NCBI GenBank assembly: GCA_963839645.1
Contig: CAWIVZ010000002.1
Location: 62,001-126,000 of the forward strand
DNA from: PALSA-911 sp963839645
Lineage (GTDB): Bacteria; Pseudomonadota; Alphaproteobacteria; Acetobacterales; Acetobacteraceae
Direction: 5' to 3'
DNA: 64,000 nt
The translations under genes and the position numbers were made by a program. The notes under the pieces are model-generated. The model was not told where the DNA came from and made no database searches. It saw nothing but the letters and a program-made list of their open reading frames with translations. Shown here one piece after another: positions 7,687-17,445 of the stretch (the first letter of the stretch is position 1; every line of letters begins with the position of its first letter).

Positions 7687-9561
7687 TCATTCGCCCGACA
7701 GGTCGCGTCGGCGGCGGTCCAGTTCATCGCTGTAGCGGCGCAGCGCGTAGTGTTCGGTCAGCAGGCCGATCACATGCCGGCTGTCGGTGTCGTCGACGAC
7801 GACCAGTGCGTCGCTTTCGGCCATCTCGAACAATTCGATCGCTTTTTTCACGCTCATCTGGGCCAGCAGCACCGTGTCGGAGTAGTGCAGGATGTCGCCG
7901 ACAAGCTTGGCGCCCTCTGAGTCCACGTGCGACTCGGCCACCAGCACGATGCCGGCATAGCGGTCGTGGTCGTCCACCACCACCATGCGCTGCTCCGAGC
8001 CGAGCGGAAAATCCCGGCGGAAGGCGGTCAGCGTGGTGTCGGCGCGCACCGTGCGCACTTCGCGTCGCATCATGCGCCCGACGGTGAGGCTGCGCATCCA
8101 GCCGATGTCGACGGCGCTGCGGATCACCTCGCCGCGGAGGTGGAACCGCCAGGTGGCGAAGGAGTAGCCGAAGGCGCGCCGGACCGTGAGGGTGGAGACG
8201 ATGCAGGCCGCCAGCACTGCCGCCGTCAGCGGCAGGCTGCCGGTGGTTTCCAGCGCCAGGAAGCCCATCGTCAGCGGCCCGCCGACGATGGCGACGGCCA
8301 TGGCGCTCATCGCAATCAGCCCGCCTACCACGGGCGGGATGGCGTGCGCGGTGGTAACGACCGCCAGCACGCCGGTGAACAGCTTGCCGAGCATGGCGCC
8401 CAGAAACAGGGAGGCAAAGAACAGCCCGCCGCGGAAGCCGGAGCCGATGGAGATCGCCGAGGCCAGCGATTTCAGCACGATCAGCAGCGCGATGTGCTGC
8501 AACGTGTAGGGCGCGTCGATGCCGACGGCGAGGGCCGCGTGGCCCGAGGACATCACCTGCGGTGTGATCAGCGCCATGCCGCCGACCGCGAGGCCGCCGA
8601 TCGCCGGGCGCAGCCAGATCGGCACGCGGGAGCGGCGGAACAGCTGCTCGGTGAGCGTGACGCCGCGCATGATGGCGATGCCGACGAGTGCGCAGAGCAC
8701 GCCGAGCGTCAGGATGGCGATGTAGTCCACCCCTTCGATCCGGGATGGCACCTGGATTTCCAGGCCACCGTAATCGCCGGGCAGGCGCAGTAGCCCCACC
8801 ACCGTCGAGCCGAGGATCGCGGCGACCGCCACCGGGGCCAGGGTGACCAGCGTGTAGGTGCCGATCACGAGCTCGTAGGCATAGAACGCCCCGGTCAGCG
8901 GGGCGTTGAACGCGCCGGCGATGGCGCCGGCAGCGCCGCAGCCCACCAGCAGGCGCAGATCATTGCGTCGAACCCGGAACATCCGCCCGAAGCGGGACGC
9001 GATCGCCGAGCCGATCTGTGTGTAGCCGGCTTCCAGCCCGATCGAGGCGCCGACGCCGTTGGAAAGGATGGTCTGCGCCACCACGATCAGGCTGTCGTTC
9101 AGCGACATCCGTCCGCCATGCAGGGCATTGGCCTCGATCGGATCGACCACCGGGCGCGACCAGAATTTCATCACGGCCAGGCCGAGCAATCCGACCGCGA
9201 GCCCGCCCAGGGTAGGAACCAGCACGGCGCGGATAGAGTTGATCTGCACCATGCCGGACAGCCGCTGGCCATACTCCAGCAGGAACAGATGCTGGTGCAT
9301 CAGCTGGGCGGCATAGGTCATCAGCGAGACCATCAGGCCGGCGGCGCAGCCGACGAATGCCGCCAGCACCACCAGCCACAGCTCGTCGGAGCGGACCAGG
9401 GCGCGCAGCGTTTGCGGCGCGTGCTGCACCATCTCGCCGAACTGCCGGCGCGGGCGACCCCTTGGGAGAGTACCGGCTGACGGGCTTGCGGACGCGGCTT
9501 CGCCTTCGGACGGGGGATTCCCCGAGCCCGAGATGACAGTTGCGCCAGAGGGTGGCGGCAT
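7687..9561 (-). CDS. ClC-type chloride channel/antiporter with C-terminal CBS domains
   Basis: 624 aa. A ClC transmembrane core of about 400 residues includes GVGASIGLEAGYTQIGSA (equivalent of the GREGP filter segment), GAFNAPLTGAFYAYEL and GSGFRGGLFFASLFLGAMLG. Two CBS repeats follow in the last 130 residues (VGRMMRREVRTVRADTTL onward; DTVLLAQMSVKKAIELFE onward), which usually bind adenine nucleotides and gate transport. The filter reads GLEAG instead of GREGP, so ion selectivity could differ from EriC. The first 43 residues are low-complexity and the start may instead be ATG 9432. Transcribed toward the protease gene. Confidence 0.9.
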   Translation of the reverse strand: MPPPSGATVISGSGNPPSEGEAASASPSAGTLPRGRPRRQFGEMVQHAPQTLRALVRSDELWLVVLAAFVGCAAGLMVSLMTYAAQLMHQHLFLLEYGQRLSGMVQINSIRAVLVPTLGGLAVGLLGLAVMKFWSRPVVDPIEANALHGGRMSLNDSLIVVAQTILSNGVGASIGLEAGYTQIGSAIASRFGRMFRVRRNDLRLLVGCGAAGAIAGAFNAPLTGAFYAYELVIGTYTLVTLAPVAVAAILGSTVVGLLRLPGDYGGLEIQVPSRIEGVDYIAILTLGVLCALVGIAIMRGVTLTEQLFRRSRVPIWLRPAIGGLAVGGMALITPQVMSSGHAALAVGIDAPYTLQHIALLIVLKSLASAISIGSGFRGGLFFASLFLGAMLGKLFTGVLAVVTTAHAIPPVVGGLIAMSAMAVAIVGGPLTMGFLALETTGSLPLTAAVLAACIVSTLTVRRAFGYSFATWRFHLRGEVIRSAVDIGWMRSLTVGRMMRREVRTVRADTTLTAFRRDFPLGSEQRMVVVDDHDRYAGIVLVAESHVDSEGAKLVGDILHYSDTVLLAQMSVKKAIELFEMAESDALVVVDDTDSRHVIGLLTEHYALRRYSDELDRRRRDLSGE

Positions 9562-9799
9562 GCGCGACGTCCAGACCTTGCCGGCGGTCAGTCCCGGGCA
9601 TGCCCCCCGCGGACACGTCCGGCGGACCCGGGCCGGCCGCCGACAATGGCCCCTTGGATCCTGCGACCATTCTTGGAACCAGAGTGCGGTTCGATCAACG
9701 GTGCTTTTGCCAATTGGCCACTAAATTATTGTCCAGAAATGAAACGGGCGCGCGCTTTCGGCAAAGGGTGATCGCCGCTGGGGACACGCCCGCGCCGTA
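9562..9799. other. 238-bp intergenic region
   Basis: Lies between two minus-strand genes, the DenD-like SDR and the ClC channel. AT-richer around 9700-9750. I see no coding motif, RNA gene or strong terminator. It presumably carries the ClC promoter on the minus strand. Confidence 0.35.
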
Positions 9800-10780
9800 T
9801 CAGCCGGGCAGGCCACGGTCCATCCGGGTGGCGTGCAGATCGTCGGCGACGAAGGCCCGGACCAGCTCGACCAGGCTTTCGTGCGGCGCGAAGCCGAGCG
9901 CCGGCGCGCGGACCGGCGCAAAGCCCGACGGCCAGCCGGCGACGATGTCGGCGATGGCGCGGTCCTCGACCCGGCGCACCAGGGCGGAGGCGCCGGGGCG
10001 CACCTGATCGAGTGCGGCCAGCATCTGCCCGACGGTGACGGACAGGCCCGGCGGGGTCAGGCTGCGGTCCAGGCCCAGAGGGCGGCTGTCCATCGCGCCG
10101 GCGTGCAGCAGCCAGTCGGTGGCGCGGCGCGGGCTGCAGATCCAGACGGCGAAATCGTCGGGCACCGGCAGTTCGGTCTCCAGGCCCAGCAGCGGCTCGC
10201 GGATGATGCCGGAGAAGAAGCCGCTGGCGGCGCGGTTCGGCCGGCCGGGGCGGACCACGACGGTCGGCAGGCGGATGGTGACGGCGTCGATGAAGCCGCG
10301 GCGGGAGGCGTCGGCCAGGATCAGTTCGGCCGCGGCCTTCTGCGCGCCGTAGCTGTTGGCGGGCACCTGACGGGCGTCGTCGGACAGCCTGGCGCCCTGG
10401 CCGCCAGAGAAGCTGGCGACGCTGCTGGTGAACACCAGCCGTGGCGGCTTGGGCAGGGCGCGGCAGGCGTCGATCACCGCGTCGGTGCCGCGCAGGTTCA
10501 CGCGCCTGCCGAGGTCGTAGTCTGATTCCGCCTGGGCGCTGACGACGGCGGCGAGGTGGAAGACCACATCGGTATCGGCGGGAATGGCGGCCGGCGGGAG
10601 TTCGACCACGTCGCCGCCGAGGCAGGTGACGGGAAAGGGTGCCTGTATGGCCGGCGGAGCCGCCATGTCGAACAGGGTGAGGCCGGTGACGGTGCGCCCG
10701 CCGATTGTGCCCTCGGCGGCGAGCCTTGCGGCGATCCGGCGGCCGAGGAAGCCGCCGCCGCCGAGAATGGAAATCTTCAT
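9800..10780 (-). CDS. NAD-dependent epimerase/dehydrogenase, DenD-like (D-erythronate dehydrogenase family)
   Basis: About 326 aa extended SDR. It begins MKISILGGGGFLGRRIA, the Rossmann GxxGxxG motif, has VFTSSVASFSGGQ and an active-site YGAQK (Tyr-x-x-x-Lys). The pattern FTSSVASFSG together with RLPTVVVRPGRPNRAASGFFS is typical of DenD, which oxidises the C2 hydroxyl of D-erythronate in four-carbon sugar-acid breakdown. GCAGGAGT upstream of ATG 10780 supports this start over ATG 10825. It is divergent from the ammonia-lyase gene, with about 75 bp between. Other sugar-acid substrates are possible. Confidence 0.8.
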   Translation of the reverse strand: MKISILGGGGFLGRRIAARLAAEGTIGGRTVTGLTLFDMAAPPAIQAPFPVTCLGGDVVELPPAAIPADTDVVFHLAAVVSAQAESDYDLGRRVNLRGTDAVIDACRALPKPPRLVFTSSVASFSGGQGARLSDDARQVPANSYGAQKAAAELILADASRRGFIDAVTIRLPTVVVRPGRPNRAASGFFSGIIREPLLGLETELPVPDDFAVWICSPRRATDWLLHAGAMDSRPLGLDRSLTPPGLSVTVGQMLAALDQVRPGASALVRRVEDRAIADIVAGWPSGFAPVRAPALGFAPHESLVELVRAFVADDLHATRMDRGLPG

Positions 10781-10854
10781 GGGTGCTGACTCCTGCAATG
10801 CCGGCAGCAGTAGAGAAGGTTGCATGGCCGCGCAACGCGGTACAGGTTTGCGTC

Positions 10855-12057
10855 ATGCTTGCACCCCATTCGTTCCAGTTGTTCGCCAATCCCAATGCCG
10901 GCACGCCCGGGATCGTCGTGCTGCCGGCCGGCGGGTTCCGCCGGGCGAAGGCGGAGATCACCTCCTGGCAGGGCTACGCGCCGACGCCCTTGCACGACCT
11001 GCCGGTGATCGCGCGCACGTCCGGTGTCGGCGCGGTCCGGCTGAAGGACGAGGCGCCGCGCTTCGGTCTGGGCAGCTTCAAGGCGCTGGGCGGGGCCTAT
11101 GCGGTGGCCAATCTGCTGCGCGACGAACTGGCGCGGCGCGGGGTGGCGCCGTCGGCCAGTTCCGCGGACCTGCTCGCCGGCAGGTGGCGGGAGGCGACGG
11201 CTGGGATCACGGTGACCTCGGCCACCGACGGCAATCATGGACGGTCGGTGGCCTGGGGTGCGCAGCGCTTCGGCTGCCGGGCGGTCATCTTCGTCCACGA
11301 GACGGTCAGCCAAAGCCGGATCGACGCCATTGCAGCCTATGGCGCGGAAGTGCGCGTGGTGCCCGGCACCTATGACGACGCGGTGCGCGAGACCGACCGC
11401 ATGGCACGGACGGAGGGCTGGCTGGTGGTCTCCGACACCTCCTGGCCGGGCTATACCGAAGTGCCGCGCGACGTGATGCAGGGCTATCGGCTGATGGCCG
11501 ACGAGGCATTGGATCAGTGGGAGGCGCTCGCCGATTCGAGGGCGCCGACGCACGTCTTCATCCAGGGTGGCGTTGGTGGCGCGGCGGCGGCGGTGTCGGT
11601 GCAAATGCGGGGACGGGTGTCGCCGGCGCCGGCGCTGGTGGTGGTGGAGCCGGAACATGCCGCCTGCCTGCTGGCCAGCGCCGAAACCGGCGCGCTGACG
11701 GCGGTGCCCGGCAATTTGGACACGGTGATGGCGGGCCTGGCCTGCGGCGAGCCGAGCCTGCTGGCCTGGCAGGAACTGGAACGGGGGGCAGCGGCCTTCA
11801 TGGCGATCCCGGACGCGGCGGCGATCGACTGCATGCGGCTGCTGGCGGAGAACGGCATCGTCGCCGGCGAGTTGGGCGTCGCCGGGCTGGCCGGGTTTCT
11901 GCTGGCGGCGGCCGATCCCGCGGCGCGGGAAACGCTAGGGCTCGATGCCAATAGCCGGGTGCTGCTGTTCAGCACCGAGGGGGCAACCGATCCGGTGCTG
12001 TACGCCCGGATCGTCGGCCGGCCGGCCGGGACCGGTTCGGGTGGCACGAAGATCTGA
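10855..12057 (+). CDS. diaminopropionate ammonia-lyase-like PLP enzyme
   Basis: About 400 aa fold-type II PLP enzyme. The pattern YAPTPLHDLP, KDEAPRFGLGSFKALGG (Schiff-base Lys), TSATDGNHGRSVAWGAQ and DTSWPGYTEVPRDVMQGY is the diaminopropionate ammonia-lyase signature. This enzyme converts 2,3-diaminopropionate to pyruvate and ammonia. C-terminal NGIVAGELGVAGLAGFL is also conserved in that family. The start ATG 10855 has no evident ribosome site; the frame extends upstream but gives no conserved sequence. Serine/threonine dehydratases are the main alternative, but the DTSW segment favours the lyase. Confidence 0.83.
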   Translation: MLAPHSFQLFANPNAGTPGIVVLPAGGFRRAKAEITSWQGYAPTPLHDLPVIARTSGVGAVRLKDEAPRFGLGSFKALGGAYAVANLLRDELARRGVAPSASSADLLAGRWREATAGITVTSATDGNHGRSVAWGAQRFGCRAVIFVHETVSQSRIDAIAAYGAEVRVVPGTYDDAVRETDRMARTEGWLVVSDTSWPGYTEVPRDVMQGYRLMADEALDQWEALADSRAPTHVFIQGGVGGAAAAVSVQMRGRVSPAPALVVVEPEHAACLLASAETGALTAVPGNLDTVMAGLACGEPSLLAWQELERGAAAFMAIPDAAAIDCMRLLAENGIVAGELGVAGLAGFLLAAADPAARETLGLDANSRVLLFSTEGATDPVLYARIVGRPAGTGSGGTKI

Positions 12058-12173
12058 AAAGATTTCTGGCGGAATTGATAAGACGATCGCGGATTTTGCG
12101 GTATTAATGAGCGTCTAGAGTGTGAACCTGAGCGCGGCATGCCGTGCCGGCGCGGTTTGCTGGAGGTGCGACC

Positions 12174-12707
12174 ATGACGCTTCGACGTTGGGTCTTCTCG
12201 GCCGTGGCAGGCTTGGCAGCCGTGTATGTCGCCTATCCGTATGTCACGCTCTACCGTCTCGCGAGTGCGGTTTCGGCGGGTGATTCTCGGGCACTGTCCA
12301 CCTTGGTTTCCTGGGATTCGGTCCGTGAAGGTGTCAAGGAAGATATCTCCGACGCGGTGGCGGATATTCCGCCGGAGCAGCCTGGCAAGGAAGCCGCGCT
12401 GCGGCCGTTCGGATATTCGTTCGTGCGCGGCGTTGCGGCGAATGTGGTGGATGCGAATATCACGCCGGAATCCCTGGTTTCCGCGGCAAACTGGACGCAT
12501 TTCTCGGCGGATGCGTGGCCCCGGGTAAGGGTGAACTGGGCGTTCTTCCACTCGCCCACGCGGTTCGATGTCGCGGTCGGTCTGCCCGGCCAGACGGGTT
12601 CGGACAGCGAGTTGCGGATGCAACTGGCGTTCCGGCACGGGAAATGGATCGTCACCCGGGCCTGGTTGCCGTCGGCCATGCTGATGGCGGCCAATAGCCG
12701 GACCTGA
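12174..12707 (+). CDS. DUF2939 family protein
   Basis: About 177 aa with one N-terminal membrane-spanning segment (WVFSAVAGLAAVYVAYPYV), a likely signal anchor, followed by a soluble domain. YPYVTLYRLASAVSAGD and LVSWDSVREGVKEDI are characteristic of DUF2939, a family of alphaproteobacterial proteins of unknown function. GGAGGT just before ATG 12174 gives a strong start. It is convergent with hyuA, separated by only 21 bp. No biochemical role can be inferred. Confidence 0.75.
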   Translation: MTLRRWVFSAVAGLAAVYVAYPYVTLYRLASAVSAGDSRALSTLVSWDSVREGVKEDISDAVADIPPEQPGKEAALRPFGYSFVRGVAANVVDANITPESLVSAANWTHFSADAWPRVRVNWAFFHSPTRFDVAVGLPGQTGSDSELRMQLAFRHGKWIVTRAWLPSAMLMAANSRT

Positions 12708-12728
12708 CGCAGAGCCCCTGCGGCGTGA

Positions 12729-14808
12729 TCAGGCCAGGCCGAGGCGGATATTGCCGAAGGCGTCGAGCGCGGCCGTGGCGCCCGGCGGCACGAGGCAGGT
12801 AGCGTCGTACTCCTGAATTATCAGCGGCCCCGGGTGCGCGGTGGCAGTGAGGCCAGCGCGATCCAGCACCTTTGTTTCGATCCACCCCTGGCCGTGAAAC
12901 CACGCCGGGCGCGATGGCGGTACATGGGCGGCTGCCGGTGGAATGGCCGAGGGCAGGCGGGGGTGTTCGGGGATGCCGCGGGCGATCACCGACAGGCCCA
13001 TCAGTTCGACAGGCTCGTCAGCCGGGGCGCGGAAGCCATAGGTGCGCTCGTGCTCGGCGGCGAACATCTCGGGCAGCGCGGCCAGCAGGGTGGCGGCGTC
13101 GGTTGCCGGCAATTTTACCGGAATTTCCGTGGATTGGCCGGCATAGCGTGCCGCGCCCGAGAGGATGAAGGTGCGACGATCGCGGTTGAAACCGTCCTCG
13201 CGCAGGCGTTCGGCGCCGGTGGTGGTCAGCGCGTCCAGCAGGTCCTGCACTCTCACGATGTCTGCCGGGGCGGGAACCGTGCCGATGCGCAGGCGCAGGC
13301 TGCGGCTGACATGGTGTTCGGTGTCGCCGACCAGCAGGCCGAAGGCGGAGAACAGGCCGGGCATGGGAGGAATGAGGACGCGCCCGATTCCAAGCTCCGC
13401 GGCGATTGCGGCGGCGAACAGCGGGCCGTTGCCGCCGAACGCCAGCAAGGTGAATTGCCGTGGGTCGCGGCCGCGCTCCACCGATACCGCGCGGATCGCC
13501 CGCATCATGGTTGCCGCCGCAAGCCGCAGCATTCCGAAGGCGGCTTCCTCGACAGAGCATCGCATCGGTTCGGCCAGATACTGCGTGACGGCTTGGCGTG
13601 CGGCTTCCCCGTCCAGCGGCAATGCGCCGCCGGCCAGTCCGGCGGGATCGAGATAGCCCAACACCAAATTGCAGTCGGTGATGGTCGGGTGTGCCCCGCC
13701 ACGGCCGTAGCAGACCGGACCGGGATCGGCGCCGGCGCTTTCCGGGCCGACTTTCGGGGCGCCGGCGGCATCCAGACGGCAGATCGAGCCACCGCCGGCG
13801 CCGACCTCCGCGAGGTCGATGGCAGGCAATTTCAGCATGTAGCCGGCACCGACCAGCAGGCGGGAGCCGGCCATCACGCCGCCGCCGACTTCCAGCGCCT
13901 CGCTGCGCAGCACCTCGCCGTTCTCTACCAATCCGGCCTTGGCGGTGGTGCCGCCCATGTCGAAGGTAATGACGCGGTCCTCGTCCAGCCGTGCGGCCAG
14001 GGCGGCGCCGCCGACCACGCCGGCGGCCGGGCCGCTCTCGACGATATGGGCCGGCTGTGCGGCGGCGAAGCCGGCCGAGGCCAGGCCGCCATTGGACTGC
14101 ATCAGTTTCAGCGGCACCGATATTCCCATCGCGGACAACCGGGCGGAGAGCGCGGTGAGGTAGGTGCGCACCACCGGCTGCACATAGGCGTTCACCACCG
14201 TGGTGGAGGTGCGCGGATATTCTTTTATCTCCGGCAGGATCTCGGAACTGTTGGAGATCGCGATCGAAGGCAGCGCGCGCGGCCACGGCTTGCGCGACCG
14301 CGTTTTCATGCGCGGGATTGGCATAGGAGTGCAGCAGGCAGATCGCCAGTGACTGGATGTTCTCCGCGCGCAGGAAGTCGATGGCGGCCTGCAGGCTGTT
14401 GGGGTCGAGCGGGATTGCCACGGAACCATCCGGGCGCATTTTCTCGTTGACCGTCAGGCGCATCCGCCGTTCCACGAGTGCTGGGGGCTTGGTCCAGTGC
14501 AGATCGTACAGGCGCGGCATGCGCAGGTCGCGGATTTCCAGCACGTCGCGGAAGCCGGCGGTGGTGATCAGCGCGGTGCGCGCTCCCTTGCCCTCCAGAA
14601 TGGTGTTGGAGCCGACCGTGGTGCCATGCAGCACCTCGCTGACCGTCCCGCCGGCTTCTGCCAGCAATGCGGACAGGCCGATCACAATGCCCTCGCCATA
14701 GTCGTGCGGGGTGGAGGCGGTCTTGCGGGTCAGCACCCGGCCGTCCGCGGCGATGGCGACCAGATCCGTGAAGGTGCCGCCGATGTCGATACCGATACGA
14801 ACGCTCAT
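12729..14808 (-). pseudogene. hyuA: hydantoinase A / 5-oxoprolinase family subunit HyuA (one frameshift)
   Basis: About 692 codons overall. HyuA with HyuB hydrolyses hydantoins or 5-oxoproline using ATP. From ATG 14808 the product starts MSVRIGIDIGGTFTDLVAI, the ASKHA phosphate-binding motif. At about 14273-14281 (a GCGCGCGC tract) the frame slips one base and continues as LPSIAISNSSEILPEIKEY, then VITFDMGGTTAKAGL, the second ATPase signature, through to 12729. Conserved sequence is complete on both sides, so one inserted base, probably an assembly error, is the likeliest cause. ATG overlaps the stop of hyuB (ATGA), showing coupled translation. Confidence 0.85.
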
Positions 14809-16580
14809 TCGGCGGCTGCCGCAGGCAGGAAGGCGACATCGGGCAGGCGCGGACGGGATTTTCGCAGCCTGGCGCGCAAGGCGATGGAGGCGGGTTCGTC
14901 AATCACGGGCGGTTCGCCGCTCGCGACCACGCCATAATCCCGGGCGGCGCCCTCGATGGTCACAAGACCGTCGCGCAGGTCCTTGGCGATGGAGAAAAAG
15001 TCACGGGCAAGGGCATCGCCCCAGCCGCCGGCGCCGGGCAGTTCGTGGCGGAAGATCTGGCCGGCGCGCAGCGTCATGGTCAGCTTGCCGTGCAATTTTG
15101 TTTCGGTGGGCAGGCCGGGATCCAGCACATTGCGGCCGGCGGCCCCGGGGCCGCCGCCTTGCAGGCCGTAGGGGCGGTGGGTCTGGCGGTCGGCGCGGAC
15201 CTGCAGGATCCCCTCATCGGCGAGCATGCGCCAGGTGCGGCGCAGCGACACGCCGCCGCGAAATTTTCCGGCGCCGCCGGTGTCGGGGACCATTTCGTAA
15301 TCCAGCACTTCCAGCGGGTTCTCGGCCTCGATCACCTCGACGGAGAAGCTCGCCATGTTGGCGAACATCGAGGTGTTGCCGTCCAGCCCGTCCGCCCAGG
15401 GGCGCGCGCCCCAGGCGCCGGAGAGGAAATCGACGTAGATGAAGGGCCTGCGCTGTGCATCGTAGCCGCCGATGGTGATGCCGGTGTTGCCGCCCTCGGA
15501 GGCGGCGAACACGCGGTCCGGATACAGCAGCGCCAGGGCGCCGAAGGCGCAGTCGGCGGCGCGAAACCCGGTCAGGCCGCGCGCGGCGCAGGCGGCCGGC
15601 AGTTCGCCGTGCAGGATGGTGCCCTTCGGCGCGATGACAGAGATGGCGCGGAACACGCCGTCATTGTTGGGCATGTTGACCGACAGCACCGACTTCGCGG
15701 CGGTGAAGGAGGATGCGGCGGTGTAGCTCCAGGTGTTGTTGATCGCGCCCTTTACCTGCGGCGCACTGCCGGTCCAGTCGAATTCCATGGAAGCGCCGCG
15801 CTTGCGCACGGTGCAGACGAGCTTGATCGGCACGCCCTGGTCGATCTGGTCGTCGTCGATCCAGTCGGTGAAGGTTGCCTCGCCGTCGGGCAATTCCAGC
15901 AGGCAGTGGCGGGTCAGGCGTTCGCTGTAGTCCATGGTCTCGTTCATCAGCGCGCGCACGCCGTCCGCGCCGTGCTGGGCGAGCAGGTCGGCCATGCCGC
16001 GCGCGGCGATTTCGCAGGCGGCGAGCTGGGAGCGCAGGTCGCCGAACACCCGGCCCGGCAGGCGGACATTGCGCTCGATCATCCGGTGCAGGGTCTTGTT
16101 GGGGATGCCGGCCTCATACAGTTTCAGCGGCGGGATGCGCAGGCCCTCGGCATAGATCTCGGTGCTGTCGGAGGCGTTGGAGCCAGGCACCCGGCCGCCG
16201 ACATCGGTGTGGTGGCAGATGGTGGCGGCATAGGCGACGACGGCTTCACCGGAGAAAACCGGTTTGAAAACGAAGATATCCGGCAGATGCATGCCGCCGT
16301 CATAGGGGTCATTGAGGATCAGGATATCGCCCTCGGCGATGTCGTCGCCGAAATGGCGGAGTGCGGCCTGCAGGGCGACGGGGATGGAGCAGAGATGCCC
16401 GGGCAGGCTGAGGCCCTGTGCGACCAGCCTTCCCTGCGCGTCGCAGATGGCCGTGGAGTAGTCCATGATGTTCTTCAGCACACCCGAATAGGCGGTGCGG
16501 TAGATCGTCAGGGACATTTCGTCGCCGATGGCGGTGATGGCATTCCGAAAAAGTTCGGCCGTGATCGGATCGATGGACAC
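14805..16580 (-). CDS. hyuB: hydantoinase B / oxoprolinase family subunit HyuB
   Basis: About 591 aa, full length for HyuB. Motifs SIDPITAELFRNAITAIGDE, YSTAICDAQGRLVAQG, DPYDGGMHLPD and GGVSLRRTWRMLADEGILQ are diagnostic. It works with HyuA as the metal-dependent hydrolytic half of an ATP-driven hydantoinase or oxoprolinase. The start is GTG 16580, which shares its first base with the last base of the SDR stop (TAGTG). The longer frame upstream to 17030 is a shadow of the SDR gene. The ATGA overlap with hyuA and the SDR overlap make a tight three-gene operon. Confidence 0.9.
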   Translation of the reverse strand: MSIDPITAELFRNAITAIGDEMSLTIYRTAYSGVLKNIMDYSTAICDAQGRLVAQGLSLPGHLCSIPVALQAALRHFGDDIAEGDILILNDPYDGGMHLPDIFVFKPVFSGEAVVAYAATICHHTDVGGRVPGSNASDSTEIYAEGLRIPPLKLYEAGIPNKTLHRMIERNVRLPGRVFGDLRSQLAACEIAARGMADLLAQHGADGVRALMNETMDYSERLTRHCLLELPDGEATFTDWIDDDQIDQGVPIKLVCTVRKRGASMEFDWTGSAPQVKGAINNTWSYTAASSFTAAKSVLSVNMPNNDGVFRAISVIAPKGTILHGELPAACAARGLTGFRAADCAFGALALLYPDRVFAASEGGNTGITIGGYDAQRRPFIYVDFLSGAWGARPWADGLDGNTSMFANMASFSVEVIEAENPLEVLDYEMVPDTGGAGKFRGGVSLRRTWRMLADEGILQVRADRQTHRPYGLQGGGPGAAGRNVLDPGLPTETKLHGKLTMTLRAGQIFRHELPGAGGWGDALARDFFSIAKDLRDGLVTIEGAARDYGVVASGEPPVIDEPASIALRARLRKSRPRLPDVAFLPAAAAE

Positions 16581-17344
16581 TACTCCGGCCCGCCATTGGC
16601 CATCCAGCCGCCATCCACGGGGATGACCGCGCCGTTGACCCAGGACGCGCCGGGCGAGCCGAGGAAGGCCGCCATGGCGCCGATATCGGCCGGCTTGCCG
16701 AGGCGGGGCATCGGGGTGCGAGCGCGGACCTTGTCGAGCGAATACTGGCCGCGCTGGACCTGCGCCAGCATCATGTCGGTTTCGATATAGCCGGGTGCGA
16801 TGGCGTTCACCCGCACGCCGTGATGGCCCCATTCGATCGCCAGGGTGCGGACCAGATTGGCGACGCCGGCCTTGGTGGCGGTGTAGGCGGAACGGTTGGA
16901 ACCGGCGGTCAGTCCGTAGACTGAACTGGTCACCAGGATCAACCCACTGCCCTGCGGCACCATCCGCCGCCCGGCCGCCTGACAGGTGAAGAACACGCCG
17001 GTCAGGTTGAGGTCGAGCGTGCGGCGCCATTCGTCCTCGGTCAGTTCCAGGGTGGGCTTGTTCATGGACATGCCGGCGTTGGCCAAAGCGACGTCCACGC
17101 CGCCCCAGCGCTGCTCCATCGCGACGAAGGCGGCCTCGGTGTCATCGGCATCGGCCGCCGAGCCCTTGAGGCACAGCCAGTCCTCCGGTGCGTCCTTCAC
17201 GGCGGTGCGGTCCAGGATGCACACGCGCGCGCCGCGCGCCGCGTAGGCTTCCGCCACCGCGCGGCCGATGCCGAAGGCGCCGCCGGTGATCAGGATGCGC
17301 GTGCCGGGCGGCGGGTTGAGATCGAGCGGGGGGATTGGCGCCAT
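16580..17344 (-). CDS. SDR family oxidoreductase
   Basis: About 254 aa classical short-chain dehydrogenase. RILITGGAFGIGRAVAEAYAA is the cofactor motif, LANAGMSMN the NAG motif, VTSSVYG plus SAYTATKAG give the Ser-Tyr-Lys triad, and INAIAPGYIETDM follows. GAGGAAG about 7 bases before ATG 17344 supports this start over ATG 17431. First gene of the operon with hyuB and hyuA, so it probably acts on the hydantoinase substrate or product. An Asp/Arg choice near ILDRTAV suggests NAD(H) preference, with low certainty. Confidence 0.87.
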   Translation of the reverse strand: MAPIPPLDLNPPPGTRILITGGAFGIGRAVAEAYAARGARVCILDRTAVKDAPEDWLCLKGSAADADDTEAAFVAMEQRWGGVDVALANAGMSMNKPTLELTEDEWRRTLDLNLTGVFFTCQAAGRRMVPQGSGLILVTSSVYGLTAGSNRSAYTATKAGVANLVRTLAIEWGHHGVRVNAIAPGYIETDMMLAQVQRGQYSLDKVRARTPMPRLGKPADIGAMAAFLGSPGASWVNGAVIPVDGGWMANGGPE

Positions 17345-17445
17345 GCCTGGTCTTCCTCTGCGTGCGTGGCGCCTGAGCTTGACGCCATCTGTTCCGGCGC
17401 GGAGTTTCGACGTAGGAGCCCGCATCAGCAAGGGGAGCTAAGATC

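Noticed and set aside
12834..16790. Long plus-strand frames antisense to hyuA and hyuB (538 and 581 codons)
   Set aside because: Shadows of the opposite-strand genes; sense frames carry clear family motifs.
14805..17030. HyuB frame extended to 17030
   Set aside because: The first 150 codons overlap the SDR gene out of frame; the conserved HyuB start is at 16580.
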